Positions 1 through 10,342 of a stretch of DNA of 64,000 nucleotides are shown piece after piece; within the stretch, counting starts at the first letter, position 1; every line of letters starts with the position of its first letter. The translations under genes were made by a program, and so were the position numbers. The stretch lies in contig NC_046680.1 in NCBI RefSeq assembly GCF_009870125.1, forward strand, positions 23,083,501 through 23,147,500, given 5' to 3'. The notes under the pieces are model-generated. The model was not told the DNA's origin and ran no database searches. It worked only from the letters and a program-made list of their open reading frames with translations. The stretch comes from Drosophila pseudoobscura. Its lineage: Eukaryota; Arthropoda; Insecta; Diptera; Drosophilidae.

Positions 1-1944
1 TCGCAAAATAGCCGTAGGAAGCCGAGACGGGTTTCTTCTCCACAAACGTAGCCCAGGCCTTGACCAGAGCGCGTCCAATCTGCAGGAGCAGCACTGTGTT
101 CTCGCCCTCGTAGGTGTAGGCTGCCACAGCGTTTCCGTAGATGTTGCTCATGTTGGCAGCAGTCAGGTAGCCGTGTCCGCCGGTAGAGAGACGCAGCCGT
201 TCGATGCCCGCACAGCCGTCTGTTGTTGCAAGGACCTTGAGCGCACAGGACAGGATGTGCATGTCGGGCAGTCGGTCGAACTTGCCGCTGTTGGCCTCCT
301 CCACCGTCTGGGCGTATATCTCCCACATGTGCTCTGCGGCCAGGTGGTATGCCATGCCGTTGGCTATTTCCGGAAAGAGCTTCAGGCGCTGCGTGACATG
401 ATCAATGATCTGGGGCTCCGGCTGACTGCAAGCGGACGGAAGTTATCAACATAAATGGATGGATGGATGGAGGATGAGCACTCTTTGAGCACTTACTTGG
501 CCTCAAAGGGACTCTGGCGGCGCACGGCCGAGTATCGGGTGGCAATGGTAGCCGCCTCCAGCAGCAGAGTGGAGGTCAGGTTGACAATCAGGCAGCGGGT
601 GTAGACCATGGTCAGATAGTTGACCCTCGAGGCGGGGCTGGCCTTGAAGGTGCCATCTCTCTCCACTTTGGCGAACTTCATGAGCATGTTGGTGCGTGGA
701 ATGCGGACATTGTCCAGCCCCAAGAATCCCTGGTTGACAGCCACCATTCCCAGTTTCTTCCCCACCTCTCCGATGTCGACGCCGGGCAGTGGCATGTGAG
801 TCTCTGCATCGCGCACAGGCACAATAAACATTTGGACTCCGTGGTGGACATCGGCGATGTACAGCTGTGCCACTACCATGGCGTGGTTCGCCGTGTGTCC
901 CACTGGCAGAAGGGCAGATACAGATCTGTCAGTGACACTTGAAATATTACTACGGATACTACTTACAGCCGCCGGGCCACCATTTGTAGGCCTCCAAATT
1001 GGGGGTGTGTAGAACAAACTCGTCCGTCTTAGGGTCAAAGTCCGCCCGCGTGGCTATACCTCGCACATTGGTGCCGTGAGCCAGCTCCGTCTGGGCGTAG
1101 GTGCCAATGATGTTGCAGTTCTCGGCCGCCTTGCCCCATTTCTCGACCTGCTCCGGCGTGCCCTGACCATTGATCACATCCACGAACATGGTGATGTGCG
1201 TGGCCAGTGGATGGTTGGCGGGAAAGAGTCCGTGGCTCTCCACATTGTATAGCAAACCTCTGCACCAGAAAGAGATTAGAGGAGGATTAGAGGAAACGTT
1301 CTTTCTAACATGGTCGGGGTGGGGAACTTACGGCCAAATGTCGTTGCCGCCTGGGTTGATCTTGTTCTGGAGCGCCTTCAGCTTGACGGCGGCCTCTGCC
1401 ACTTTCTTCACGCTCGAATTGTAGACATCCTCGTGTGACATGTACTCATGATTCAGTCCATACCCGTCCTCCAGATCGCTAAAGATTGCCCTTTCTGTCG
1501 AAAAAATTCGTTATCGCTTGGGGGCGTGGATGTTGATGAGGCCGCGGTTTGATAAGCAAGTCTGCTGTCTGCTGTTGCAGTTACCGCTTATCAAATGAAA
1601 CTTTGCTTGTATCATTATCTGTTACTGATATACCAACATTGGTTGTTCACACGCTTAACAATGTATAAATCTCTTGGACTTTGCCGGTAATTAGACGAAC
1701 TCTTTGGACCCGACCCTTAATCCTTCGCTGCAAGATTGGCCAGTGAACATGGCCAGCTATCACATAGCCCTCCCCAGGTTTTTGTGGCATATTTCGACTT
1801 ACCGACTTCGCGTTTGGTGTTCAGCTTCTCCTGGCCGCCCTGCCACCATGCAGCAAACTCCTCCACATTGAACTCGGCGCCCGTGCGCTCCTTCAGCAGG
1901 TCGGGATTGACCGTCATTGGTATGAGTTTCTTGATGTGTGACAT
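1..1944 (-). CDS. Acox57D: Peroxisomal acyl-CoA oxidase, paralogue 1 (C-terminus beyond the left edge)
   Basis: Exons read by phase on the minus strand: 1944-1803, 1494-1332, 1259-967, 902-497 and 425 to past base 1, giving about 476 N-terminal residues of an expected 670 or so. Family role: FAD-dependent oxidation of acyl-CoA to trans-2-enoyl-CoA with release of H2O2, the first step of peroxisomal beta-oxidation. Seen: the [12 protein letters not shown] signature, the WWPGG motif split by an intron, a GGHGY loop, and [11 protein letters not shown], which holds the presumed catalytic glutamate. The signature reads ELAHG where paralogue 2 and the family read ELGHG. Exons 2, 3 and 4 (163, 293, 406 bp) match paralogue 2 exactly in length and phase, so the two are tandem duplicates. 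The ATG at 1944 begins [16 protein letters not shown], colinear with the paralogue's start. Drosophila has a proximal/distal pair at 57D; I cannot say which member this is. Confidence 0.93.
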
Positions 1945-2425
1945 TATTGGATCGGGCCGTTTACAATTTTACTAACAACAAGCAACACTAAGTTCAGTAC
2001 AGTAGAAAGAGCGGAATGTTCCAACAGCTGTGAGCCCCAACAAAGTAATGGATCGTGCAGAGCGAAAGTTGCTCGTCGGGCGCGAGCGAGAACGCTTTTG
2101 GGAGCAAAGTGCAAGTTGAAGCTTTGTTAAGAGAGAGAGAGCCGACCGAGTTAAAAGCATGCACATCCATTTAGTCTGTTTATTGATCCGCTGATATTTG
2201 TGAAGCGCCACTAAATCAAATTACTTGAATTTACTTTGGAATCACCGCATTTTTCCGAACTGTAGAACGCCCAAATGAGGGCCGTAAGTCGCATGGAAAT
2301 ATTTTTCATGGTAAACAATTTTTGCCAATGATTTTTATTGTCAAGCACAACTGCTACAGCTGTTAGTCGCGTATATCAGTGCGCATAACAGCTCGCTGTT
2401 AGACGAGCATTAAATTCAAAAACAA
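1945..2425. promoter_or_regulatory. Divergent promoter region between Acox paralogue 1 and the XLF-like gene
   Basis: This is non-coding DNA between the start codon of the minus-strand oxidase and the MITE upstream of the plus-strand XLF-like gene. An E-box of the Ohler motif 5 kind (ACAGCTGTT) is visible at about 2356-2364. A short GA run lies at 2130-2142. No TATA box is evident on either strand. Both genes presumably start transcription here or close to the MITE; this is inferred from the divergent layout only. Confidence 0.4.
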
Positions 2426-2433
2426 CTGTCAAC

Positions 2434-2812
2434 CAGTGTTGCCATTTTACTTATTTTAAGCTAGATTTGGCTAATTTTAAAACCAAATAGCTTGAAAATA
2501 TTTAAAATGCTTGAAAGTTACTTATTTAAAAGTTAATTTAGCTTATTTTGGATTAAAATAATAAGTAAGAAAAAATTTCTGCTTGTTGATTTTATTGTAA
2601 TGTTTGTTAATTTTTAGCAAGAAAACTGATAAAAATTATATTTCTTGTTCGTATTTTGGGAAATCATCCAATTTTGTGCAAATTACGGCAGCATGCTGTC
2701 GCTAAAAACCAATGCAACAACACAACAATGTGCAAGCATGGCACAAACTAATTTTTAGCTTATTCTAGCTAATTCTTGTTCTTATGGTGACTTTCAAAGT
2801 CTGGCAGCACTG
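2434..2812. mobile_element. hAT-type MITE, 379 bp, with perfect 8-bp target-site duplication
   Basis: The segment starts CAGTGTTGCCA (2434-2444) and ends TGGCAGCACTG (2802-2812). These are inverted repeats matching at 10 of 11 positions. It is flanked on both sides by the identical octamer CTGTCAAC (2426-2433 and 2813-2820), which fits the hAT target consensus nTnnnnAn. The interior is AT-rich with repeated AGCTTATTTTAGCTAATT-like words and no ORF. Size, CAGTG termini and 8-bp duplication are together diagnostic of a non-autonomous hAT element. It ends 48 bp before the XLF-like start codon, so it probably contributes to that gene's promoter or 5' UTR. I do not recognise a named family. Confidence 0.85.
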
Positions 2813-2860
2813 CTGTCAACACCTTTGCCCCCCTTAGAACAAGAACCAGACAACTACAAA

Positions 2861-4435
2861 ATGCTAACAGTAATAGAAATAAATGGAAGAAATTTCATAA
2901 TGAATTTCTTGGCCTCAGGTCCAGACACTGGAATTTATCTGCAGTGCCACGACCTAGCGCTCGAGCAAAGCTACACAGAATCTGTGGTACCTAGCGATTT
3001 CACCAAGCGCTTGAAGGTAAGTTTTCTGGACCAGAACACATGCACATACAAATGCAGGGGTAAAATTAAACTAATGTTTGCAGATGCTGAACTCTCGAGT
3101 GAAGTTCCCAGAAGATGATGCACGCGAGGTTCTAGTCAGTGGTGGCGATCTACCCACATATGCTTCGCTGAGCGAGGCAGACCAGGATGCGGGATGCGTG
3201 CTGCAACTTAAATATAAAATGCTGAACAACATGCCACTCAAGTGGGAGTGGCACCTGAAACGCATGGACAGAGCCTTGGTTAGTTACCGTCCAGATGCCA
3301 TCCACACTAATGGCTGATTGCCGCTCTTTTGTTTCAGTTTTATCGCAAGGCTTTCATTGACTCCATTTCCTGCGGCAGTAGAATGCGGGATCAGGTGTTC
3401 GCGCTGGCCAAGCAGCTGCAGGCTAAAGATGAAGAGCTGAAGCAGTATCGCATCGAGGGCGCCCAGTTGCGCAGAGGTATGTGGCCTGCCGGGTTAGACG
3501 AGTATTTGTGCAGCAGTTCTCTTTTCCCTAACAGGCACGGTCGCCACAAAGTTGTTTGATATGGAAGCTTTCAGGGCGACAAACAAACAGATGCTCTCAG
3601 GTTCGGCCATCTATCAGCAGCTTACAGATGCATATGAGGATTCTTCCTTAAAAATTGTCCCTGGGAGTGTCGAAGCACCGAAAGTGTCTGGCCTTACAAG
3701 CAGCCAAGCACCTCCATCTTCCAACGTGACTCCTAAACTGAGTCCACGTAACAGGTTAGTTTCCTAATTTAGCTCAGTTCGGTTCGGAGTTCAGTCGTAC
3801 ACTATTTTTTATGCAGGAAGCGTAAGGCTCTGGAAAGCGCCAAATTTCATATTGAACGTAAGGTGCTACGACGTCGTGCCCAAGGACCAATCGAGTACAA
3901 AGAGTCCCAAAGCAGCCAGGAGGAGATCGCAGGAGCAGCAGAACACATAAAGCAGGAACCACCTGTTGTGAAAGGGCAACACATAAAGAAGGAAAGCGTA
4001 GATTCCGCAGCGGCTCGTCCAGTAGCAGCAGAACACATAAAGCAGGAACCTCCTGTTGTAAGAGAACAAAACATAAAGAAGGAAAGCGTAGATCCCTCAT
4101 CAGCTCGTACACTAGCAGCAGTAGAAAGAAGTCGTGAGGAGCGACATGCAGTTCTCGCACGTGCCGTATGTGCAGCAGAAATCTTTAACCCGAAATCTTC
4201 TGTTGAAAAAGCTTCAAAAATAGTGGCTCCAGCAGTTACTGAACTTGCTGTTGCAGTGTCAAAAAAAACCATAAACCAGGAGCCATTATACGACGGTGCT
4301 GCAATAGCTTCAGAAACAATAAATATAGATACGGAACCTCCTCCTGCAAATGAAGCCCCCACTGGATTGGATTCAGTCTTAGTTTCATTGAAAGAAATGG
4401 AGAGCTTCCTCTTCAAGACCAAAAACCAGTTTTAG
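2861..4435 (+). CDS. XLF: XLF/Cernunnos (NHEJ1)-like non-homologous end-joining factor
   Basis: Coding exons are 2861-3016, 3084-3278, 3338-3476, 3535-3754 and 3817-4435, giving 442 residues; all introns are 58-67 bp. Family role: XLF forms filaments with XRCC4 that bridge DNA ends and stimulate ligase IV in NHEJ. Seen: an N-terminal globular head ending in MPLKWEWHL, comparable to LPFYWNFHC of human XLF, then a coiled-coil stalk (MRDQVFALAKQLQAKDEEL, QYRIEGAQLRR) matching the human region with VRELATLLHMKDLEIQDYQ. The C-terminal half is low-complexity and carries a tandem 30-residue repeat, twice giving the SUMO-type motifs IKQE and IKKE (lysines near 282, 294, 312, 324). The start ATG has a good fly context (ACAAAATG). 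XRCC4 is the main alternative, but the head-stalk pattern favours XLF. AATAAA is at 4492-4497. Confidence 0.8.
3942..4121 (+). repeat. Two tandem 90-bp coding repeats in the XLF-like gene (SUMO-motif array)
   Basis: Two consecutive 90-bp units (about 3942-4031 and 4032-4121) encode near-identical 30-residue segments beginning EHIKQEPPVV and containing IKKESVD. Each unit supplies two psi-K-x-E sumoylation consensus sites. The unit length is a multiple of three, so the frame is kept. The duplication lies in the disordered tail beyond the XLF stalk. Confidence 0.85.
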
Positions 4436-4810
4436 CAAACAAAAAGTTAATTTTTCAAAGGCCTGCAAGTAAAACTTGCACTAAATGTGATAATAAATAT
4501 ATAGCACGTTACATTTTCTGTAGTCCATTGTCAGTCCATCAGGTATGGCCCTTAGTGGTGGCAAGTACCAATTGAAGAGCTCCCATCTTGGAGCTGAATA
4601 TATCGGTGGGGGCCACCAGATGGTGTGCAATCTGCATATTACAAGAGATAGACAAAAGCTATTTTCAGATGTTCAAATGCTGGTCCAAGCAAAAGTAAAT
4701 CTTGTGGATACCCATTGAAATTAAAAAAGAGAACTAACAATACAAAAAAGATATTTTGATCACACACTTATAAGAGTCATAAACATATACATATTTAGAT
4801 TGCACTGGTA
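4436..4810. other. Convergent 3' region between the XLF-like gene and Acox paralogue 2
   Basis: This is non-coding DNA between two converging stop codons. It has the XLF-like poly(A) signal AATAAA (4492-4497). It also has a nested inverted repeat: outer arms TGGTGGC (4556-4562) and GCCACCA (4612-4618), inner arms AGCTCC (4578-4583) and GGAGCT (4590-4595). No ORF of interest is seen. Confidence 0.6.
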
Positions 4811-7308
4811 CTAGATATTTGACTTCATGAAGGGCTTAAGATGCTCGTGGAAGGACTTTGGAACCGACTTCTGGTTCATGGGATTCTTCATGGCCGCATC
4901 GAAAATTCTCTCGTAGGCATTGCCGTCAAAGGAGCCCAGCGTGGAGTTAAGTTGCACATCGCTAAAGTCGAAGCCATCCACAATGGCCACAGCATCGGGA
5001 CGGAGCTTGGTCAGCACCGTTTCCAAGCGGTCCTGCAGCCGGGTCAGATCCGTGTCCGTCAAATTGATGAACTGCATAAGTTAATTTATCAAAATAGTCA
5101 GTGTTTTAGCGATCATTCTATGTGGGTTATCTTACTCGAAGAAAGTTGGCCATGTGATTAAGCGACTCCTTCACCACGTAAAGTTCCAATAGGTTCTCCA
5201 GGACTCGGTTCAGCGCAGCTGAGCGAGTCTTTGCCTTGGGACCAGTTACCTCGTCGGCAAATGAGGAGAAAACAAAGGCGCGGCCATGTAGCTGCGAATC
5301 ATATGATTAAAGAATCAAGTTCAGAGGGGGTCAAAGTCCAAACTATGTCAGCAAACTAACCTCAGCTGCCTGAGCGAGCTCGATTCCCGTGTGGTTGGCT
5401 GCTGTCTCCTCAGTTTCGCCTCTGGACAGACGATTGGACAGGCTCTTGAAAGCCAAGGCGGTCTTTCTGTAAGTTAAGTGATTCTCAGAGGAGCGCAATC
5501 ATGTGGTACAGGGGTTTACTGACTTGGCGGCAGCAAACTGCATAGCGTGCACCATGTTCTCCCAGGTGCCGGTCCACGAACCAAATTCGGGCTTCTTTTG
5601 CACCTCAGCCAAGTACCTAACGGTGGGTGCTAGGGGAGCTCCACTCAGCGCCGCGCGCCACGACTTCATCAGAAAGCGGCCAATCTGCAGGAGCAGAACT
5701 GTGTTCTCGCCTTCATAGGTGCAAGCTGCCGTGGCATTCACGTAGACGTGGCACATATTGGAGGAGCTGAGATAGCCATGACCTCCGCAGGCCAGGCGCA
5801 GCCTCTCAACGCCGATGGTCGAGTCCGAAGAGCAGTTCACTTTTAAGGCACAGGACAGAGAGTGCAACTCCGGGAGACGCTCATACTTTCCGTTGGATAT
5901 GTCGCCCAAGGTAATGTCGTACAGGTTCCAGAGGTGCGCGCTGGCCAGGCGGTAGGCCACGCTGGTCGCTATCTCCGGAAACAGCTTCATTTGCTGCGTC
6001 ACGTGGTCCATAATCTGTGGCTCTGGCTCCCTGCCAGAAAAGACAAAATTATCCAAACGTTGAACTGCAGAGCTGCATGGGTCTCACTTGGGATTGATGG
6101 GACTCTGTCGGCGCACGGCCGAATAGCGAGTGGCGATGGTGGCGCCAATCGCCAGCATCACGGCATTGTTCCAGGCAATAACACAGCGCGTGCGCACCAT
6201 GGCGAAGTAGGTGAGGACATTCGCCGGACTACTGACATAGCTGCCGTCGGCATTGACTTGCGCATGGCGCATCAGCATGCGGGTACGGGGAATGCGGACG
6301 TTCTTCAGGCCCAGGAACCCGTTGTTAACGCCAATGAAGCCCATCTTCTTGCCGATGTCACCGATGTGGATGCCAGGAAGAGGCTCGTGCGACTCCTCGT
6401 CGCGCACCTGAACATAGAACATGTGTGGACCCTTTGGCTTATTGTCAATGTACAGCTGGGCCATCAACATGCAGTGGTTAGAGCTATGCCCCACTGTGGG
6501 AAAAGCTTGGTTACATATTATTGGAAAAACGTACAGTTGATTGCACTTACAGCCTCCAGGCCACCACTTGTAGGAGGATATCTTGGGAGTGTTCAGCACA
6601 AACTCGTCCGTATTCTGATCAAAATCAGCCCGGGTCTCAAGTCCGCGAAGGTACGTGCCATGCCCCAGCTCTGTCTGGGCATACGTTCCGCAGACCTCAA
6701 AGTTCTCTATCCGCTTGCCGAACTCCTCGTACTGTTCGGGGGTGCACTGAGCCTGCAGTGCCTTTACAAGCATCACGTACATCACGCCGAAGGGATTGCC
6801 ACCTGGAATCAGGCCCCACATGACCTGGTTGTCATAAAGTGTACTGAGAAAACCAATTAATTATCATCGGTTAAGATACATCTAGCAGATCCACTTACGG
6901 CCAGTAGTCGTTTCCCCCGGGATTACGCTCCTTCTGCAGCCGCTGCAGCTTCTTGGCCGCCAGAATGGCCCACTTGCTGGAAGCCTCGTAGATCTCCTCG
7001 TGCGACTTGTTGTGCAACTGTTGCACCTCCTCCACATCCATATCCTTTTGCAGGTATTCTCCTGCAAAGCCAAAACCAATTTAGCACAGTCAGCATGATT
7101 TTCACTCGAAGGTAATTGAGTTTGTTGGCTCCGAAAGATTAGCAAAAGTAGGTGCAAGTTTTTGTTACGTACGCACGTCCCGGTTGAACTTTAGCTTCTC
7201 CTCGCCACCTGACCACCAGGCTGCGAACTCTTCGCTGCTGAAGCTGGCCGCATCGCGCTCTTTCTGGATATCGGGATTGACGCTAGTTGGGATTACAGAT
7301 GGTGCCAT
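4811..7308 (-). CDS. Acox57D: Peroxisomal acyl-CoA oxidase, paralogue 2 (complete)
   Basis: Eight coding exons: 7308-7173, 7061-6899, 6843-6551, 6493-6088, 6030-5524, 5466-5361, 5291-5136 and 5071-4811, giving 675 residues, the normal ACOX length. Family reaction: acyl-CoA plus O2 to trans-2-enoyl-CoA plus H2O2. Seen: the acyl-CoA dehydrogenase/oxidase signature [19 protein letters not shown]-domain WWPGG, CGGHGYLSSSN and [11 protein letters not shown] with the presumed catalytic glutamate. The C-terminal ACOX domain ends ...PFMKSNI, so there is no SKL-type PTS1, unlike classical ACOX1. The donor of exon 5 is read as AA|GTCAGT because only that keeps the frame into KTALAFKSL. It is a tandem duplicate of the gene at 1-1944, separated from it by the oppositely oriented XLF-like gene. 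Confidence 0.95.
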
Positions 7309-7777
7309 TTTCTTTTGTTTGAATGCGCTACGAGAAAAAAATCGATCGCCACTTGTTGCTGCTTCTTGTTGTTCCGGCTAAATGGGGCCCACCGCTCAAC
7401 GATTTCACTTTTACTAAGAGCAAGCCAGCAAGAAACTTTGGACGTTTGCTCTTTCGACTTCGGATTGTGCATGTATGCGGGCACAAAAGTAGAGACAACG
7501 GCACCCATACGTGCAAAAGATGTCTTGCAAATCTACACCAACTGCCACTTAAGGCTATCAGCATTGTTAGCGCGACCTCGTATAACTATAATTGTTCCAG
7601 ATAAGCAAATTTGCTGTAATTCTATTGTGGTTTGAAAATCAGCTGTTAACTTAACATAGAATCACTTCTATGTACATATTTATATGCAACATTTACCCTT
7701 ATATTTTCTATTTTCTGTTATCGAAACTCTACCGTCCCTATAGCATTTTGTTTATAATGTTCGCTAGCCAGTGAAAA
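7309..7777. promoter_or_regulatory. Divergent promoter between Acox paralogue 2 and eEFSec
   Basis: This is a 469-bp head-to-head intergenic region. An exact match to the Drosophila core-promoter E-box (Ohler motif 5, AWCAGCTGTT) lies at 7638-7647, 130 bp before the eEFSec ATG, and is the best guess for the eEFSec start region. I see no TATA box. Short ORFs here have no coding character. Confidence 0.5.
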
Positions 7778-9373
7778 ATGTCGAAAAACTTCAATGTTGG
7801 TCTGCTCGGGCACGTGGACAGCGGGAAGACCACTTTAGCCCGAGCTCTGAGCTCCATCTCGAGCACAGCAGCCTTCGATAAGAATCCCCAGTCCGTAGAT
7901 CGGGGCATTACGTTGGACTTGGGTTTCAGCGGCCTGCTCGTCGATGCACCGCCAAATCTGCCGCAAACGGATAAGCTGCAGTTCACCTTTGTCGACTGCC
8001 CCGGCCATGCAAGTCTCATACGCACCATCATAGGAGGTAGGAGGCATCCATGCATCCATGTGCAGCTTTGTGTAAATCAATGACGCTCTGCAGGTGCCCA
8101 GATCATCGATCTAATGCTGCTCGTGGTAGATGCCCAGAAGGGGATTCAGACGCAGACAGCCGAGTGCCTAGTCATAGGGGAGCTGCTGCAGAAGAAGCTA
8201 ATTGTGGTCATCAACAAAATCGACGCCTTCGCGACCGCTCAGAGGGAAATAAAGCTGGAGAAGCTACGCGCGCGTCTGGTCAAGACCCTGGCGGCCACAA
8301 GTTTCGGTAGCGAAGTTCCCATGTATGCAGTTTCTGCCCTTGAGGGAATCTACATTCCTGAGCTGCGTGCCGGCCTGAGTGATGCATATTTTCAACCGCA
8401 GCGGAATGTGAGCGCTCCACTCTTGATGTACGTTGATCACTGCTTTGGGATCAAGGGCCAAGGCACAGTCTGCACCGGCACACTGATCCAGGGGAGCATA
8501 CAGGTCAACGATACAGTGGAGCTGCCGGCTCTGGGCGAGAAGCGGAAGGTGAAGGCCATGCAGATATTCCGAGAGAACGTGAGCAGCGCCTCCATGGGTG
8601 ATCGGATCGGCCTCTGTGTCACCCAGTTCAACGCCAAGCTGCTGGAGCGCGGTGTGATTGCAGAGCCGGGTTACCTAAAGCTCGTGTTTGCCGTATGCCT
8701 GCAACTGAGACCGATCCGCTACTACAAACACGTCATCAGGTCAAAAAGCAAGCTCCACATTACCGTCGGCCATGACACCGTAATGGCCAATATAACCTTG
8801 TTCCAAGACAAGGAAGTCCGATCGCCCGAATTCGATCTCGGCAGGGAGTATGAGTATGTGGAGGAGCTGCTTCCAGCGGAGATGTCGGCCTACGGTGTCG
8901 TGTTTGCCCTCCTGCAGTTCGAAAGCCCCGTCCTGACCACGTTGGGTACTACTTTGATTGCTTCCAAGCTGGACATGGACGCACATAGTAACAGCTGCCG
9001 TTTGGCCTTCTGGGGCCACATCGCCTGGCAGACGCAGGACACCAACTACGCCCAAGACGTCCTGCCCAAACTGCGCGTCTTCAAGCGGAAGCAGAAAGTG
9101 GCAAGCATCCAGCGAGTGGTCAACGCGAATGAGGTGATTGTCCAGAACCTGTTCAAGAAGGAGGCCAACCGGGACATGTACGTGGGCAAGTGGATCGAGC
9201 TGTCCACCGGAGAGAGGGGCTGCATAGAGCGAACCTTCGGACAGACCTCCAAGGTCTGCATTGTGTTCCGAGAAGCTCTTTCGGACTCGACGATAGAAAA
9301 ATTCAGGGACTTGCAGGTGCTGTTAAATTGCAAGAAGTATGTTTTCAATAAACAGGCGGGCCTGTTTCAATGA
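7778..9373 (+). CDS. eEFSec: eEFSec, selenocysteine-specific translation elongation factor
   Basis: Two coding exons, 7778-8036 and 8094-9373 (57-bp intron), give 512 residues. The family delivers Sec-tRNA to the ribosome at UGA codons bound by SECIS/SBP2. Seen: a complete GTPase domain with P-loop GHVDSGKTT, the G2 loop SVDRGITLD typical of SelB/eEFSec, DCPGH, and NKID, followed by domain II (GTVCTGTLIQG), domain III and a domain IV-like C-terminus. The intron falls in IIG-G-AQIIDLM and is fixed by phase. AATAAA is at 9411-9416. Every G motif is intact, so the gene looks functional and the species probably retains selenoprotein synthesis; some Drosophila lineages (willistoni) are known to have lost it. 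Confidence 0.95.
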
Positions 9374-9742
9374 TTTAACGTTACTGTGCAGTAGTTCTAG
9401 CGGATAAAACAATAAAAAAAAATTAATTTGATTTCGAAATAACTACTTTGCGCCTAACAGCACATTTGGTGCACACCAATCACTGTAAGCTGAATGTGCA
9501 CTTAACAGCCCATTTGTCGCACCTCGCTCACGAGTGCACGGTCACACTCTAATCCAAATGCCAATGAGTCCAAACAACAACACTGGTGCCTGCCTGCCTG
9601 CCCAACAAAAATCAACATCGAAACAAAACGAATCGTGTGAAAGCGCAAACTGCAATCGCAACACTGCTAACACAATATCATCTCCAAGAACACCAAGTAC
9701 CAGACCAACGAAGACACACGCCAAACTCAGCCAAAGCCACAA
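9374..9742 (+). promoter_or_regulatory. eEFSec 3' end and TM2D1 promoter with core motif 1
   Basis: This region holds the eEFSec poly(A) signal (9411-9416). It also holds CGGTCACACT at 9539-9548, which fits the Drosophila core-promoter motif 1 (YGGTCACACTR) except at the final base. That places the likely start site of the TM2D1 gene about 200 bp before its ATG. No TATA is seen, as usual for motif 1 housekeeping promoters. Confidence 0.6.
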
Positions 9743-10342
9743 ATGTACTGGTGCGCTGTCACGCTGCTCCTGCTCTTCTTAACAACGAAATCAGACCAAG
9801 TCAATGTCGACTGCAACGAACTGCAGATGATGGGCCAGTTCATGTGTCCCGATCCTGCCAAGAATCACATCGATCCCAAGACTCAGCAACTGCGCGGCTG
9901 TACCAAGGAAAGCCGAGCACGGGTGTGGTGCATTGCCGCCGACGAAATCAACTGCACGGAAACGGGCAACGCGACCTTCACGCGGGAGGTGCCCTGCAAG
10001 TGGACGTTAGTGTGTGACTTGCCCACACAAACCCATTACTGACATATACCTCTTTTGCTCCACAGGAATGGCTACCATTTGGACACCACACTACTGCTGT
10101 CAGTGTTCCTCGGGATGTTCGGCGTGGACCGCTTCTACCTGGGATACCCGGGTATCGGCCTGCTCAAGTTCTGTACGCTGGGCGGTATGTTCCTGGGCCA
10201 GCTGATCGACATCGTCCTCATCGCCCTGCAGGTGGTGGGGCCCGCCGACGGATCCGCCTACGTCATACCCTACTATGGGGCAGGCATCCACATAGTGCGG
10301 AGCGACAACACGACGTACCGACTGCCGCGCGACGACTGGTGA
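9743..10342 (+). CDS. amrt: TM2 domain-containing protein 1 (amaretto-type)
   Basis: Exons 9743-10005 and 10066-10342 give 179 residues. Seen: an N-terminal signal peptide (MYWCAVTLLLLFL), a cysteine-rich ectodomain with an N-glycosylation sequon, then the TM2 domain of two hydrophobic helices joined by the conserved DRF motif (GVDRFYLGYPG), and a short tail ending PRDDW. Drosophila has three TM2D genes (almondex, bisquit, amaretto). They act in Notch signalling at the gamma-secretase step, by genetic evidence known for the family. This sequence corresponds to TM2D1. The split threonine codon (AC|G) fixes the splice. The downstream 3' region to about 10.7 kb holds no other gene. Confidence 0.93.
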
